Source: a virus. Taken from it: a DNA stretch of 38,004 bases. Where the stretch lies: the IMG/VR virus record IMGVR_UViG_3300044995_000052, positions 1 through 38,004 of that record. One strand, written 5' to 3'. A model generated the notes under the pieces. The model was given only the letters and a program-made list of their open reading frames with translations, was not told the origin of the DNA and did no database searches. A program made the position numbers and the translations under genes. Shown here in pieces: positions 23,527 through 32,838 of this stretch; within the stretch, counting starts at the first letter, position 1; the number at the start of each line of letters is the position of its first letter.

Positions 23527-26500
23527 GGTGTGTTTTTCAAGTAGTAGTCAATAAAAGCTTCTATTTCATCTAGTTCAGTTGGCTTTATGGCATTAGTCAG
23601 CCGAGAGCGTAAGATCTTGAGAGCGCTGGGTTTAGCCAGCCCACGTTGCTCTGCTAGTTTGTCAACCAAGAACTTGTTGTATTTGAGCACAACTCGTAAT
23701 CTGAGCAACAATTTGCGTTGTGTTTCCAATGCTGCTTTATCTTCTTCAGATAATGTGGGAGCTTCAGTGAGGAGGCGGCGGTTGATTTTGTTGAGGGTGC
23801 TACTAATGTTGGTTTGGAGTTTGTCAAAATCTTCATAAGAGCGGATCAGGTTTTGCTGAGGATCAATTGACACTAACGTCAGCCCAGCAATGTTTTTGAA
23901 AAACCAACCAAATTCCTCAACTGGCTGTGTGATTGGGCGTTTGCCACCAGTGGAAGGAGTGCGTCCCAGCCACCCTGGCTGCGCTGGTTGAATTTCTTTG
24001 AAGTCTCCTGACGCACGACGAGCTTGACCAACCACTTCAGCAGGCAACCACCTCTCATCCGCTGACTTGAGAATTGGAAACACGCGAATTGCTGCTTCTC
24101 TAAGTGCTTTTGGCATTGGAATGCCAAGCAGAGTGTCTTCTTGTTCTGGATCTGATAGGGGCTCTAGTGTGTCTGGTTTAATGCCTAAGAAGGGAAAGAA
24201 TGCACTTATGTAGGTTTTAGACACCAAGTCTTTCAAAGCATCTTCAAATGGCTTTAATGGGTTTTTGGCTTGCTCAACTTGCTCTTTTACGCTGCCCACA
24301 GGTGCACCAGAAGCTCGCCCAATGTCTTCGGCCAATTCACGAAACCAAGCGTAGCTGGATAAGTAGAAGTCAATGGTGGTGGGCATAACACCATAGGCTT
24401 TTCCTGTGTCAGGGTCTTTAGCAATGGCAATCACATAATCGTCTTTTTGCCATTGGGCCATCTCTGCATCAGTTAGCTGATTTCCATTCATGGCATAGGT
24501 GTAGAGCTTGAGCATGCGAGCAGCTCGCCACGGATACATGAGGGTGTAGCGCAACGCTGAACCAGGTGCCACCAAAGCAAAAGAAGCAAACGGCATGCCC
24601 ACGCTTCCCAACACACGGCCAAATGATCCTGTGTCAATGTTGATTTGGAAAAACTCATCTGTGTGGCGAATCAAATCATCAATGGAAGCAAATTCTTTGC
24701 CTCGTTTGAAAGCCAAAGTCCGCACAGCAGCCCAACGTGCAGCAAAATCTGAGTGTTGGTTTATGGCTGCCAAAACTGCATAAGCTGCATCAAATGGGGC
24801 TTTTGTCATTTCTTTGAGCATGTCTGCAGTGGCTTGTATTTTGCCAGTGAAAGGCGAACCAAACTTGGCATGATAGGCTTTGTTAAATAGCAAAAAGCGT
24901 TGCATGGATTTAACGTTGAGGCGCTCTAGCGGATGTCTCACGTTTTCCAACCGCTCTCCCAAAGCTGTGATGAAATCGCCACCGCGTTTGAGCATGGTAA
25001 TTTCAAACAAGTCACGAAGCGAATAGGTTGTGTTGCCAATCACAACAGTGGCGTTTTTATTAAACACATCCAAGTTCTTTTGGGCAAAGGCTCTGGTCAC
25101 TTCGGCTGTGGCAATGCCTAGCTGTGTTAGGTCGCCTGTAGCTGCATAGAGAGCCACAATGTTTTGCATCATGACTCTTTTTATGTAGTTGATTGGAGCT
25201 GCCAACAATGCCAATTTTCTAAACAACCTAGTGTAGGGCAACACCCAAGTTTGCACCAGCTGTCCTACCATGCCCAAGTCAGCCCAACTTTGGTTGAGTT
25301 GCAAAATGCTGCTTATTTGATCAGCGGCTGTACGGTGAATGTAAAGGGATTGCAAGTCAGGCGCCACACCAGCTTCTTCAAATGCTTTTCTTAACACAGA
25401 ATTGTTTGATAATTTGACATAGTCTTTGGTGTTGGAGCGAATGAAAGAGCTGTCAACCACCCATCCTTTTTCAATGCCTTCTGTTAGTAAGTCCTTAACA
25501 ATTGTGGATTTAGCCACTGCATCTTTTAGCTGATCCGCATAGTTTTTTATTGCTGTCACTGGATCCAACACAATTGCTTCGCCTAAGTTGCGAATTGGCA
25601 AATCTAGTTTGGCTCTAAAGAAGTTGGTCAGCTCATCACTCATGGCTGGAGCTTGAGTTAGAATGCCGCCTTCAAATAGTTTTTCAATTTTGTCTGGTGT
25701 GAAGCGGTTGTTGAGCAGATTAGACAAAGCTCCTGGTGTTGTGGCAATGTCCATGAGTTCGTTTTCTTTCATGCCTAGCATGATGGCCAACGTCTTGGGC
25801 TTCAGCACAAGCGGCACATTACTTGCACGAGCATAGAGGAAAAATTCGTTGGGATCAATGAAGGCTGCTCGGGCATTCAAATCCACTTCTTCTGAAAAAG
25901 CCTGCATAAGGCGCTTAGCTTCTTCCTGTGCCCTAATTGGAAAATAGCCTCCGTTTTTCAAAGTCTGAATATCTAGGCCTTCTTTGGCGGCAATGTAGCG
26001 AAGGTTGTCAAATGCTTCACTAACACGGCCACTTAACCTATCCAAAAGTTGAATGGATGCTGTGTCAACTCCCAGCTCTTGTAGCTTGGTGATGTGCTTG
26101 TTGTAGCGAGCAATTAGCTGGTTTCTCACCACTGGAGAGTCAATAACATTATAGAGCTTTGGGTATTGGCCAATGACAATGTGATCATAGAGCAGCTCTT
26201 GAAGTTGCAACTCAGGCAAGCTAGGCAAAGCCTGCTTAAGCTGCTTGTACATTTGCTCAATGTCTGGGAGGGCCTTATAAATTGAGGCAGTTTCTACCAA
26301 GTTCTTAGCCAAATTAATGCGATCTAACAAGGCATAGCGCACAGCTCCTGCTTCTGTCATGGCTTCAAAAGGAGCTTGCCACAGCCAGCTTTTCCATCCC
26401 AGGTTTTTGGCCAACCAACTTTCTAAGCGGTTGTAGTTTTTCAACACAGGAAGATGGGCAGCAGCCAATGCCTTAAGAGCATAGTCTTTTTGCAGTCTGA

Positions 26501-26645
26501 GCTCCATCACGTGATAGGGGCTCAAAACGCCTGCTTGCTTGATGAGCTCATCATAATGCTGCTTAATTCGCTTTTCCACTTCTGAACCAGGTAAGTTGCT
26601 GAGTTTGTTTGGTTGAGGCGGTGGCGGACACTTTATGGCTGGCAT
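23523..26645 (-). CDS. large virion-associated protein, unknown
   Basis: This is a 1040-residue, mainly helical protein with a Pro-rich N-terminus (CPPPPQPNK). A hydrophobic Gly/Ala/Phe stretch lies near residues 680-705 (GMPFASFALVAPGSAL). No catalytic motif is convincing. Size, helical content and position between the 1433-residue ejection protein and the tail fibre suggest an internal virion or ejected protein (T7 gp15/gp16 class by position). It could also belong to the large 'polyvalent' phage proteins; that is a guess. AGGAG lies 9 nt before ATG 26645. It overlaps the upstream gene by 13 nt. Confidence 0.8.
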   Translation of the reverse strand: MPAIKCPPPPQPNKLSNLPGSEVEKRIKQHYDELIKQAGVLSPYHVMELRLQKDYALKALAAAHLPVLKNYNRLESWLAKNLGWKSWLWQAPFEAMTEAGAVRYALLDRINLAKNLVETASIYKALPDIEQMYKQLKQALPSLPELQLQELLYDHIVIGQYPKLYNVIDSPVVRNQLIARYNKHITKLQELGVDTASIQLLDRLSGRVSEAFDNLRYIAAKEGLDIQTLKNGGYFPIRAQEEAKRLMQAFSEEVDLNARAAFIDPNEFFLYARASNVPLVLKPKTLAIMLGMKENELMDIATTPGALSNLLNNRFTPDKIEKLFEGGILTQAPAMSDELTNFFRAKLDLPIRNLGEAIVLDPVTAIKNYADQLKDAVAKSTIVKDLLTEGIEKGWVVDSSFIRSNTKDYVKLSNNSVLRKAFEEAGVAPDLQSLYIHRTAADQISSILQLNQSWADLGMVGQLVQTWVLPYTRLFRKLALLAAPINYIKRVMMQNIVALYAATGDLTQLGIATAEVTRAFAQKNLDVFNKNATVVIGNTTYSLRDLFEITMLKRGGDFITALGERLENVRHPLERLNVKSMQRFLLFNKAYHAKFGSPFTGKIQATADMLKEMTKAPFDAAYAVLAAINQHSDFAARWAAVRTLAFKRGKEFASIDDLIRHTDEFFQINIDTGSFGRVLGSVGMPFASFALVAPGSALRYTLMYPWRAARMLKLYTYAMNGNQLTDAEMAQWQKDDYVIAIAKDPDTGKAYGVMPTTIDFYLSSYAWFRELAEDIGRASGAPVGSVKEQVEQAKNPLKPFEDALKDLVSKTYISAFFPFLGIKPDTLEPLSDPEQEDTLLGIPMPKALREAAIRVFPILKSADERWLPAEVVGQARRASGDFKEIQPAQPGWLGRTPSTGGKRPITQPVEEFGWFFKNIAGLTLVSIDPQQNLIRSYEDFDKLQTNISSTLNKINRRLLTEAPTLSEEDKAALETQRKLLLRLRVVLKYNKFLVDKLAEQRGLAKPSALKILRSRLTNAIKPTELDEIEAFIDYYLKNTP

Positions 26646-29600
26646 GGTGATGTGCTCCTTGCTGCAAATTTTCTTAGGGCTTCTTCAACAGTGGTGGGCA
26701 TGGTAGTGCGTTCTGGCATAGGAGGCAACACAGAATCTCTTGGTTGTGCTCCTCTTCTAATAAGCTCTTGTTGTACTTCACGCAATCGCAAATCAATTGA
26801 TTCGTTTAGTTGATTGAGGAGTTTGGCTGTGCTATCTCTGAGGTTGGCGTCTGCCGACAAACGCTCAGGAAAATGATAGGCAGCAAACGCATCAGCATTG
26901 TAGCGAGCCACAATTGCTTCCATGGCAGAGGTGGGTGGTTCTACTGGCTTCACTTTAGAGGTTTTGAGGCTGCTTTCATCCAGTGCCATAATAAACCCAG
27001 ACTGAGGATCAAACACGCTATCAAATCCTGTACGGCGTAAACCAGAGCTGATTGCATTGCTAATCCTTCTAAGTCCTTCTTCTGACGTGTCCAGGTTTTG
27101 CTTAACAATTTGTTCTTCTAAAGCATCTAAAAGCTCACTAAATGATTGAGTTTCTTTTCTTAAAAGAGGATTTCTTAAGTTGGGCGGAAGAGCCTGCACA
27201 ATTGACGCAACCAAGTCCTTCGTCAGCTCTGCCCTAGCATTTAACGTGGTCTCTAGTTTATGTTGCACAGCATACACAGCAGGATTGATGGTTTTTCTCA
27301 GCGTTTCAGGCGCCACATTGTCAGTGACCAGTGCTTTGGCATACAACTCAGCTGATTTGCTTTTGTCCATGAAATACAGCCCAGATCCCAGTTCTCCTCT
27401 GGTAGCAAACAGGTCGAGGTTGTAATTAGGACTCCACTCACTAATGGCTGTGCCATGATACAAAGTTTTGGGAAGGTCAATTAAGAACTTGTTGGTTTTT
27501 TCAATATTGAGAGACTTTAGTGCCAGCTTATCTTCTTGTGCCACTCTTGGAAACCTGGACAACACAGAATTATTGGCTGCACTAATTGAATTGGCAATGG
27601 CATCAAAACTGCCACTGCGTACCAGCTCATCTACTGCTGCTATGGCATCATAGTCTCCAATTTCGAGAAGATCACGAATTCGTTTAGACAAGCTACGAAA
27701 TGCTTTGGGAGGTAAGTTCAACCTTCCGCCTGTTTGTAATACCCTCTTAATAGTGGCTGGAGTGAGAAGCTCATACGCAGCTCTGTCTAGTGGTTTTCTA
27801 CCAAAGTCAACAGCCAAAGTAAACAACTCATCTAAAGCAGCCAATTGAGCATTTACAACAGCTTTGTTTGCTGCCAGTTGCTCTGCAGCATCTAAGAGGG
27901 TTTTAGTGGCTGCTCCTCTAACTCCTCCTGGTGCATCATCAATGCCTTTGAGCACCAAATTAGCAGGCACTTCGATTTTGTTAGGAGATGGTTTGCCAAC
28001 GCCCACTCTGAGAGCCACTTCAGCAGGAGAATTTCTTGGTAGTTTGGTTTTGGGTTTGCCCACTGGTTGCAAATACTGCGTCATCACCTCATTAGCATTT
28101 TGCAACCCAAATTTGGCTCTAGTGGGCTCAGCTTTTAGAGCTTCCCTAGTAAGCTTAATGGGAGCTTCCGTTTCTACTGACACAACAGCTGGAGGTGCAA
28201 ACCCTTCTGGCAGTGCTAGTGGTTCAGCTGCTCCTTGTAATTTGGGAGCCTCTGCTGCTCCTTCTAGTGCTGGCGCTTGTGCTTTGCCCATCAACTTAGG
28301 TGGCTCTGCACTTCCTTCCAGAAGTGGGCGTGTAGGTGCTTCTGCTGCTCCTTCCAAAGCAGGCGCAGGCGGAGTTCCTCTCAATGCAGGTGCTGGAGAC
28401 ACACCAGGTAGTTGAGGAGATTCGGGTGTGCCTCTTAACACAGGCAAATCAGGAGCACCCTCAAGTGCTGGGGCTTCTGGCACACCAGTCAAAGCAGGAG
28501 CTTCTGGGGCGCCTTCCAAAGCAGGAGCAGGTGCTTTGCCAGTCAGCTGAGGCAGTTCTGCTGCTCCTTCTAAGGCAGGAGAAGGTGCTTTTCCAGCTAA
28601 TTGAGGAAGTTCCTGTGTTCCTTCTAAGGCAGGAGCAGGCGGGGTACCACCCAACCTAGGCAAATCAGGAGCCCCTTCCAGTGCTGGTGATGGTGGAGCT
28701 CCAGGCAACTGAGGCGAATCTGCTTTGCCTGTTAGTTGAGGAGCATCTGCTGCTCCTTCCAGTGCTGGTGCTGGCTGTCGTCCCATGAGCTGAGGAGACT
28801 CTGGTGCGCCTGGTAATTTGGGTGAGTCAGGACCAGCAGGTAATGGAACACGAGGAGCTGAACCAGGTAATTGGGAGGCAGTTCTGCCAGTCAGTTTTTG
28901 TTGCAATGCTGCTGCTGCTTCTTCTGCCAATTTGGCGTAGTAGGCAGCTGCTTCTGCTGCTGAACTTGCCACTTGAGAAGCTGATCTGCCCCCTACTTTG
29001 GGAGTTAGCAGCTCACTAATGGGCTCTCCTGCAGCTTGAGCCGCCCTTCTTGCCACCTCAGCTGCTTGTTGAGCAGCTTCTGCTGCTTGTCTAGCGGATC
29101 TGGCAGCTGACCTGGCTGCAGAAGGAGATGATGATCTGGAGGCGGCCATAGCCACTGCTGCGGCTTGAGCAGCTCCTTGGGCTGATTGTGCAGCTGCCTG
29201 AGCAGCTTGTTGAGCCACTTGAGTGGCTTCATTGAGGGGCAAACTACCAGCCACTCTGGTGGCTTGTTGAGCTGATGCAGATGCTGCTTGGCCTGCTGCC
29301 CCAGTTGCTTGAGCTGCTGCTCTAGTGGCTTGTGCTGATGCTGTGCCTGTAGCAGAAGCTGCTTGTTGAGCCGCTTTGGTTGCTTGTCTGGCTGCTGCTG
29401 GGGGTGGTGGTAACACGGAAGAGGCCCTGTTAACCACTTGTTGAGTGGCTTTGGAGGCTCGTTGCACAGTCAAAGCCGCTTTAGCAGCTTGAGCGGTGTT
29501 GGATGTTGTTGTGCGCCTAGCTGCTTGAGCAAGTCGTTTAATGGCTGTGCCCACAGGAGCAGACAATGCCCAGTTCCACGGATCAAGAAAAAGTTGAGTG

Positions 29601-30934
29601 AAAAGCTCAATTCCTGTGCCTAATGGGTCGGCTTTAGCCACAGCAAACACATCATTCACAAATTGTTGAACTGGACGTGCTGCCTTAATTGGAGTTGTGG
29701 CTGGGGCTCCCCTCACGTTCCTTGGCCGCCTAGGTGAGAAAAACACGCCCTTATTAGTTTCTTTGGGATCATTGGTGTCACCTAGTTGAGCGCCTCTAAG
29801 AGCTTCAATTAGCAAATTACGTTGGCTGGCCTTGGTTTCGTCATAGCCAATGATGGCATTGGTGCGTTTCTGAGGCTTAAATAATTCTCTTATGTAGCGT
29901 TGGGCATACTCAATTGCTTCTTTGTTTGGTGTGTTTGCAACAATGCCTTTGTCAGTCGTAATAAAGTTTCTGTTTACAAAAGGAGTTTTGGATTTGCCTC
30001 TTATAAAAGCAGCAGTTGCCATGGCTGCTCCTGGATTGGATTCAGCCAATTTGAGCAACGCCTTTTCATCCCACCGCCTTTTTAAATCCTCAATTTCTGC
30101 TCCTAATCCAGCTAAAAAATTGAGAGGAAGGCCAATAATGTAGTTGAGTCCGCCCAACAAGCCTGAACCAGCTTGTCCATACGAGGCTTTGCGTGGATCT
30201 AAGTTGGGCGAGAATCTGGTGCTGTTTCTTACCTCTTCTTTGCCAAATAAAATATCCAACCAAGGATTATTACTATGCTCAGCAGGTCTGGCATTCCATG
30301 GACGATCCACTCTTGGAACGTTTGGAAGGCTGTCCCTTTTTTCTAAGATGCGCTGGGCTTGTTCTGTGGCTGCTTGTCGCTCTGCGAATCTGCGGGCTGC
30401 AGCGTCGTTAATCCCAGCATAGCCTTGCTTGATAAGATCTCGGGTGGAGGTTGGATCAAGCGTGTTATAGACCGTTGGGACTTTTGTAGCAATAATTTCT
30501 GGTGCATAAATTAGGGCATCTCCATACTCACTTCCAATGTCAGTCAACACAGGAGGTAGGCTGGTTTGTCTGATTCCTTCAATAATGGACTCCTGGCTTG
30601 GAGCTCCTGTGTCCACTGACAAAGGCTTTATATTGCCTTGTAGAATTTGGTCAGCAAACGAAACAGAGGCACGAAATTCCACCTCTTGCTCAGTCTTTGG
30701 CTCTAGCTGCTGAGGCTGAGTCTCTTGTGGCTGTTGTTGAGTTGCTTGAGGCTGCTGCTGAACCAACGTGGTAGGTGGAGGTTCTTTTAACACAGGCTCA
30801 TCCAGAGACACAGCCAGTTGATCTGGTTGGTCTTGTGGTTGCTCCACTACTGACAAGGGAGCTGGTTTTAATTTGGGCAGCATTGGCTGTTGCTGCTCAG
30901 CTTTCTTCCTTTGGTGCTCTCGTATTAGAGTCAT
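26633..30934 (-). CDS. giant repeat-rich ejection protein with ADP-ribosyltransferase-like domain
   Basis: This is a 1433-residue protein, the largest in the window. In order: a Gln/Pro-rich N-terminus (~20-85); a mixed region to ~460; an Ala/Gln-rich helical region (~465-680); about 23 copies of a Gly/Pro/Leu nonapeptide (~691-909); a helical region; then an ADP-ribosyltransferase-like domain (~1155-1325). That domain has YHGT at 1159-1162, GSGLYFMDKSKSAELYA from 1183, and GFDSVFDP from 1303, followed by SGFIMALDESSLK. These follow the His-Tyr-x order of PARP/diphtheria-toxin-type transferases. The usual Glu/Gln position appears to be Ser or Gly, so activity is uncertain. A virion-carried transferase would act on host proteins at infection, like T4 Alt. 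It overlaps the NblA gene by 38 nt. Confidence 0.8.
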   Translation of the reverse strand: MTLIREHQRKKAEQQQPMLPKLKPAPLSVVEQPQDQPDQLAVSLDEPVLKEPPPTTLVQQQPQATQQQPQETQPQQLEPKTEQEVEFRASVSFADQILQGNIKPLSVDTGAPSQESIIEGIRQTSLPPVLTDIGSEYGDALIYAPEIIATKVPTVYNTLDPTSTRDLIKQGYAGINDAAARRFAERQAATEQAQRILEKRDSLPNVPRVDRPWNARPAEHSNNPWLDILFGKEEVRNSTRFSPNLDPRKASYGQAGSGLLGGLNYIIGLPLNFLAGLGAEIEDLKRRWDEKALLKLAESNPGAAMATAAFIRGKSKTPFVNRNFITTDKGIVANTPNKEAIEYAQRYIRELFKPQKRTNAIIGYDETKASQRNLLIEALRGAQLGDTNDPKETNKGVFFSPRRPRNVRGAPATTPIKAARPVQQFVNDVFAVAKADPLGTGIELFTQLFLDPWNWALSAPVGTAIKRLAQAARRTTTSNTAQAAKAALTVQRASKATQQVVNRASSVLPPPPAAARQATKAAQQAASATGTASAQATRAAAQATGAAGQAASASAQQATRVAGSLPLNEATQVAQQAAQAAAQSAQGAAQAAAVAMAASRSSSPSAARSAARSARQAAEAAQQAAEVARRAAQAAGEPISELLTPKVGGRSASQVASSAAEAAAYYAKLAEEAAAALQQKLTGRTASQLPGSAPRVPLPAGPDSPKLPGAPESPQLMGRQPAPALEGAADAPQLTGKADSPQLPGAPPSPALEGAPDLPRLGGTPPAPALEGTQELPQLAGKAPSPALEGAAELPQLTGKAPAPALEGAPEAPALTGVPEAPALEGAPDLPVLRGTPESPQLPGVSPAPALRGTPPAPALEGAAEAPTRPLLEGSAEPPKLMGKAQAPALEGAAEAPKLQGAAEPLALPEGFAPPAVVSVETEAPIKLTREALKAEPTRAKFGLQNANEVMTQYLQPVGKPKTKLPRNSPAEVALRVGVGKPSPNKIEVPANLVLKGIDDAPGGVRGAATKTLLDAAEQLAANKAVVNAQLAALDELFTLAVDFGRKPLDRAAYELLTPATIKRVLQTGGRLNLPPKAFRSLSKRIRDLLEIGDYDAIAAVDELVRSGSFDAIANSISAANNSVLSRFPRVAQEDKLALKSLNIEKTNKFLIDLPKTLYHGTAISEWSPNYNLDLFATRGELGSGLYFMDKSKSAELYAKALVTDNVAPETLRKTINPAVYAVQHKLETTLNARAELTKDLVASIVQALPPNLRNPLLRKETQSFSELLDALEEQIVKQNLDTSEEGLRRISNAISSGLRRTGFDSVFDPQSGFIMALDESSLKTSKVKPVEPPTSAMEAIVARYNADAFAAYHFPERLSADANLRDSTAKLLNQLNESIDLRLREVQQELIRRGAQPRDSVLPPMPERTTMPTTVEEALRKFAARSTSPCQP
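28208..28864 (-). repeat. 27-bp coding repeat (about 23 nonapeptides) in the ejection protein
   Basis: The protein repeats a nine-residue unit of the form G-A/K/T-x-x-A/S/L-P-x-L-x, for example GKAPAPALE, GAAELPQLT, GTPPAPALE and GAPDLPVLR. About 23 units run nearly without interruption, with one unit carrying a three-residue insertion. DNA copies have diverged, so the array is old or under amino-acid selection. It may form an extended stalk or a flexible unfoldable spacer suited to passing through the tail. Confidence 0.88.
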
Positions 30935-31124
30935 AAGCTAGCTGCGGAAGTGAGTTGGCCATTTCATTTAAAAGCAATCTGCGTGTTGCCACATACAGCA
31001 AATAAACTTGTTTTAGCATTTCAATTGCTTGTTCACGACTCATTTGATCCGCTAAGGTGTTGAGGGAAGCAATTGAAAATTGTTCTTCTAATGAAAGAGA
31101 GGGTGTGATATTGTCACGTGCCAT
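30897..31124 (-). CDS. nblA: NblA-like phycobilisome degradation protein
   Basis: This is a 75-residue protein. Residues 9-56 match the NblA family closely in pattern: LSLEEQFSIASL, then QMSREQAIEMLKQVYLLY and RRLLLNEM. NblA is a small dimeric adaptor that links phycobilisome proteins to the Clp protease, dismantling the light-harvesting antenna. Phage copies are known from freshwater cyanophages. Cellular NblA is about 60 residues; this one has an extra polar C-terminal tail of ~19. ATG 31124 overlaps the tail tubular A stop by 11 nt, and an in-frame TTG at 31130 is possible. The Shine-Dalgarno is weak, implying coupled translation. Its place within the virion operon suggests late expression. 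Confidence 0.88.
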   Translation of the reverse strand: MARDNITPSLSLEEQFSIASLNTLADQMSREQAIEMLKQVYLLYVATRRLLLNEMANSLPQLAYDSNTRAPKEES

Positions 31125-31707
31125 AGCCAATGTTGAAAGTTCGACCTCTACTAATGCCTGTTGTGCCCCTCAACAACGCAATCATTTGGTCTGCAATGTT
31201 GCGGTGCAAGGCAGCTTGGTTGACATCATCCAAATAAGACAGCAATAAAATGCTAGCTGCCACGTGTTGCACAGCTGGCACAATGGTGCTTGGAAGAGGA
31301 ATGTCGTCATCATCCGAAGCAGGCAGAGTTGGTACCAACAAGCAATGCAACTGAATTTCCAAAGGCGTGTCGGTTATTAAGGGACTCACAAAAATTGTGT
31401 TGCCTACCAGGCAATAGCCAATGTAGTTACTCAGCTCTTCAAACGGCAGTTGCTGCAGACGACTCAGTTTTCCTTGTGCTTTTCTAAACACAGAGAAAAT
31501 CTGAAGAACTTCTGCTGGCAACTGCTGCACTAAATTGGTGACAACAACCATGTGCTCAAATTGCTGAGGTCGAACAGCTGCTGCAACCGACACAACGGCT
31601 GATTGCGCCACATTCTTGGTCAATGTTCCTAATGAGCCTGAGGTGGACGCTAGCCGCTGCTCACCAATTAATGCAAGTATGCTGTTGACAAATTCTAGCA
31701 ATTTCAT
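31114..31707 (-). CDS. tail tubular protein A-like (T7 gp11-type adaptor)
   Basis: This is a 197-residue protein, almost exactly the length of T7 gp11 (196). It has the family's helical N-terminus (LLEFVNSILALIGEQRLAS), a middle beta region, DDIPLPSTIVPAVQHVAASILL, and a basic C-terminal end with GRTFNIGYG. Tail tubular A forms the ring joining the portal to the tail nozzle. It directly follows the capsid gene (13-bp gap) as in T7. In T7 the next gene is tail tubular B; here NblA and the ejection proteins follow instead. Confidence 0.72.
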   Translation of the reverse strand: MKLLEFVNSILALIGEQRLASTSGSLGTLTKNVAQSAVVSVAAAVRPQQFEHMVVVTNLVQQLPAEVLQIFSVFRKAQGKLSRLQQLPFEELSNYIGYCLVGNTIFVSPLITDTPLEIQLHCLLVPTLPASDDDDIPLPSTIVPAVQHVAASILLLSYLDDVNQAALHRNIADQMIALLRGTTGISRGRTFNIGYGT

Positions 31708-31720
31708 GGTTGTGTGTCTC

Positions 31721-32824
31721 TTAAGTTACGTTGGGAACTTCTCCGTTGGTGTGAATAATCACTGCACACTCAGGCCTGTAGTCACGGGCTCCGTATAATG
31801 TGCTAGTAACCACTGCATCTGCCAAATACAAAGTTTCTCGGCTCATTTCAGTTTTTGGTTCTTGCAACATAGCCAGCACAAACGCATCACGATGCATCAT
31901 AATGGCCGAGTGCACTTCTGCTGCTTTTCCTGTGTTGCCTGAGTTGTTCCATTGAGTTGGCAGTGACTGAATTGAAGCCGGTGATCCTTGAGTTGGAAAA
32001 TACTGATTGGTTGTTGTATTGCCAACACCAGGCGTTGGTCCATTTACACCAGGCTTGATGAAATAGCCATTGTTTGCATTGGCGCTCATTAGAGAGCTCA
32101 TATACACAGGCACACCCAGCAATGTTCCAACTATGCCGTTTTCTAACGGAGCCGATGTGCGATAGAACATGCTCTGCACCTTATCCAATGCCAACAACTG
32201 AGCATATTGGACTGGGTCAACTATTAAGACACGCCCTTCTGCAGGTACGTTGTTTTGGTCTAGGATTAGCTTGGCTTTCAAAAAGGCATCAATTGTGAAT
32301 GGCTTGGAGGTTGAGCTTGCTCCATTTGTACCATCACTGGTTGACCAAACAACTTGGTTGGAATAGGAGTGGGTTATGGCACGTAATCCCAGCAAATACG
32401 ACTCTAGGTCTCTGTTGATTGCATAGGCGGCTTCTTTGGCCAAATTAGACGTCAGTAGCCCACTAGGATCCAACATGATTGAGGCAATATCTTCAATCAT
32501 GAAAGAGCATTCTTTGTATTGGTCAATCCTAATGGTCATTTTGTCTGTGTCGGTCTTTTGCAGCTCCACTGGAATGGACGGCTGCTTGGTATTTACACCG
32601 AGCTTACCAAGAGTGGGAATGTGAACTTGGTCACCGTGTCTCCCATCTGGAAACGACAAGTTCATAATGAATTGTCGCATGAGGAGGTTGGCTTCCAGCT
32701 CACGCCTTACCATGGTAGACCATTGTTGCTTAATCCACTTTTCCACACCTTGCTTGGTGTAGAGGTCACCACGGTAGGTAGCTTGTAAATCAAAGTTGGT
32801 GTTGTTGCTTGTGTTGAATGGCAT
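31721..32824 (-). CDS. major capsid protein
   Basis: This is a 367-residue protein, close to T7 gp10A in length. It has the N-terminal region of T7-type capsids (FDLQATYRGDLYTKQGVEKW and following), then PDGRHGDQVHIPTLGK. A long helix comes next with CSFMIEDIASIMLDPSGLL, as expected for the HK97 fold. ATG 32824 follows GGAAAGGACTAGCCT, a good ribosome site. It lies between scaffold and tail tubular A, the standard order. No frameshift product is evident. Confidence 0.85.
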   Translation of the reverse strand: MPFNTSNNTNFDLQATYRGDLYTKQGVEKWIKQQWSTMVRRELEANLLMRQFIMNLSFPDGRHGDQVHIPTLGKLGVNTKQPSIPVELQKTDTDKMTIRIDQYKECSFMIEDIASIMLDPSGLLTSNLAKEAAYAINRDLESYLLGLRAITHSYSNQVVWSTSDGTNGASSTSKPFTIDAFLKAKLILDQNNVPAEGRVLIVDPVQYAQLLALDKVQSMFYRTSAPLENGIVGTLLGVPVYMSSLMSANANNGYFIKPGVNGPTPGVGNTTTNQYFPTQGSPASIQSLPTQWNNSGNTGKAAEVHSAIMMHRDAFVLAMLQEPKTEMSRETLYLADAVVTSTLYGARDYRPECAVIIHTNGEVPNVT

Positions 32825-32838
32825 AGGCTAGTCCTTTC

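Noticed and set aside
28336-29232. Open frames in other frames or strand across the repeat-rich 1433-residue gene, such as Leu/Gln-rich ones
   Set aside because: They are composition-driven shadows of the Ala/Pro/Gln repeats, without ribosome sites or known domains.
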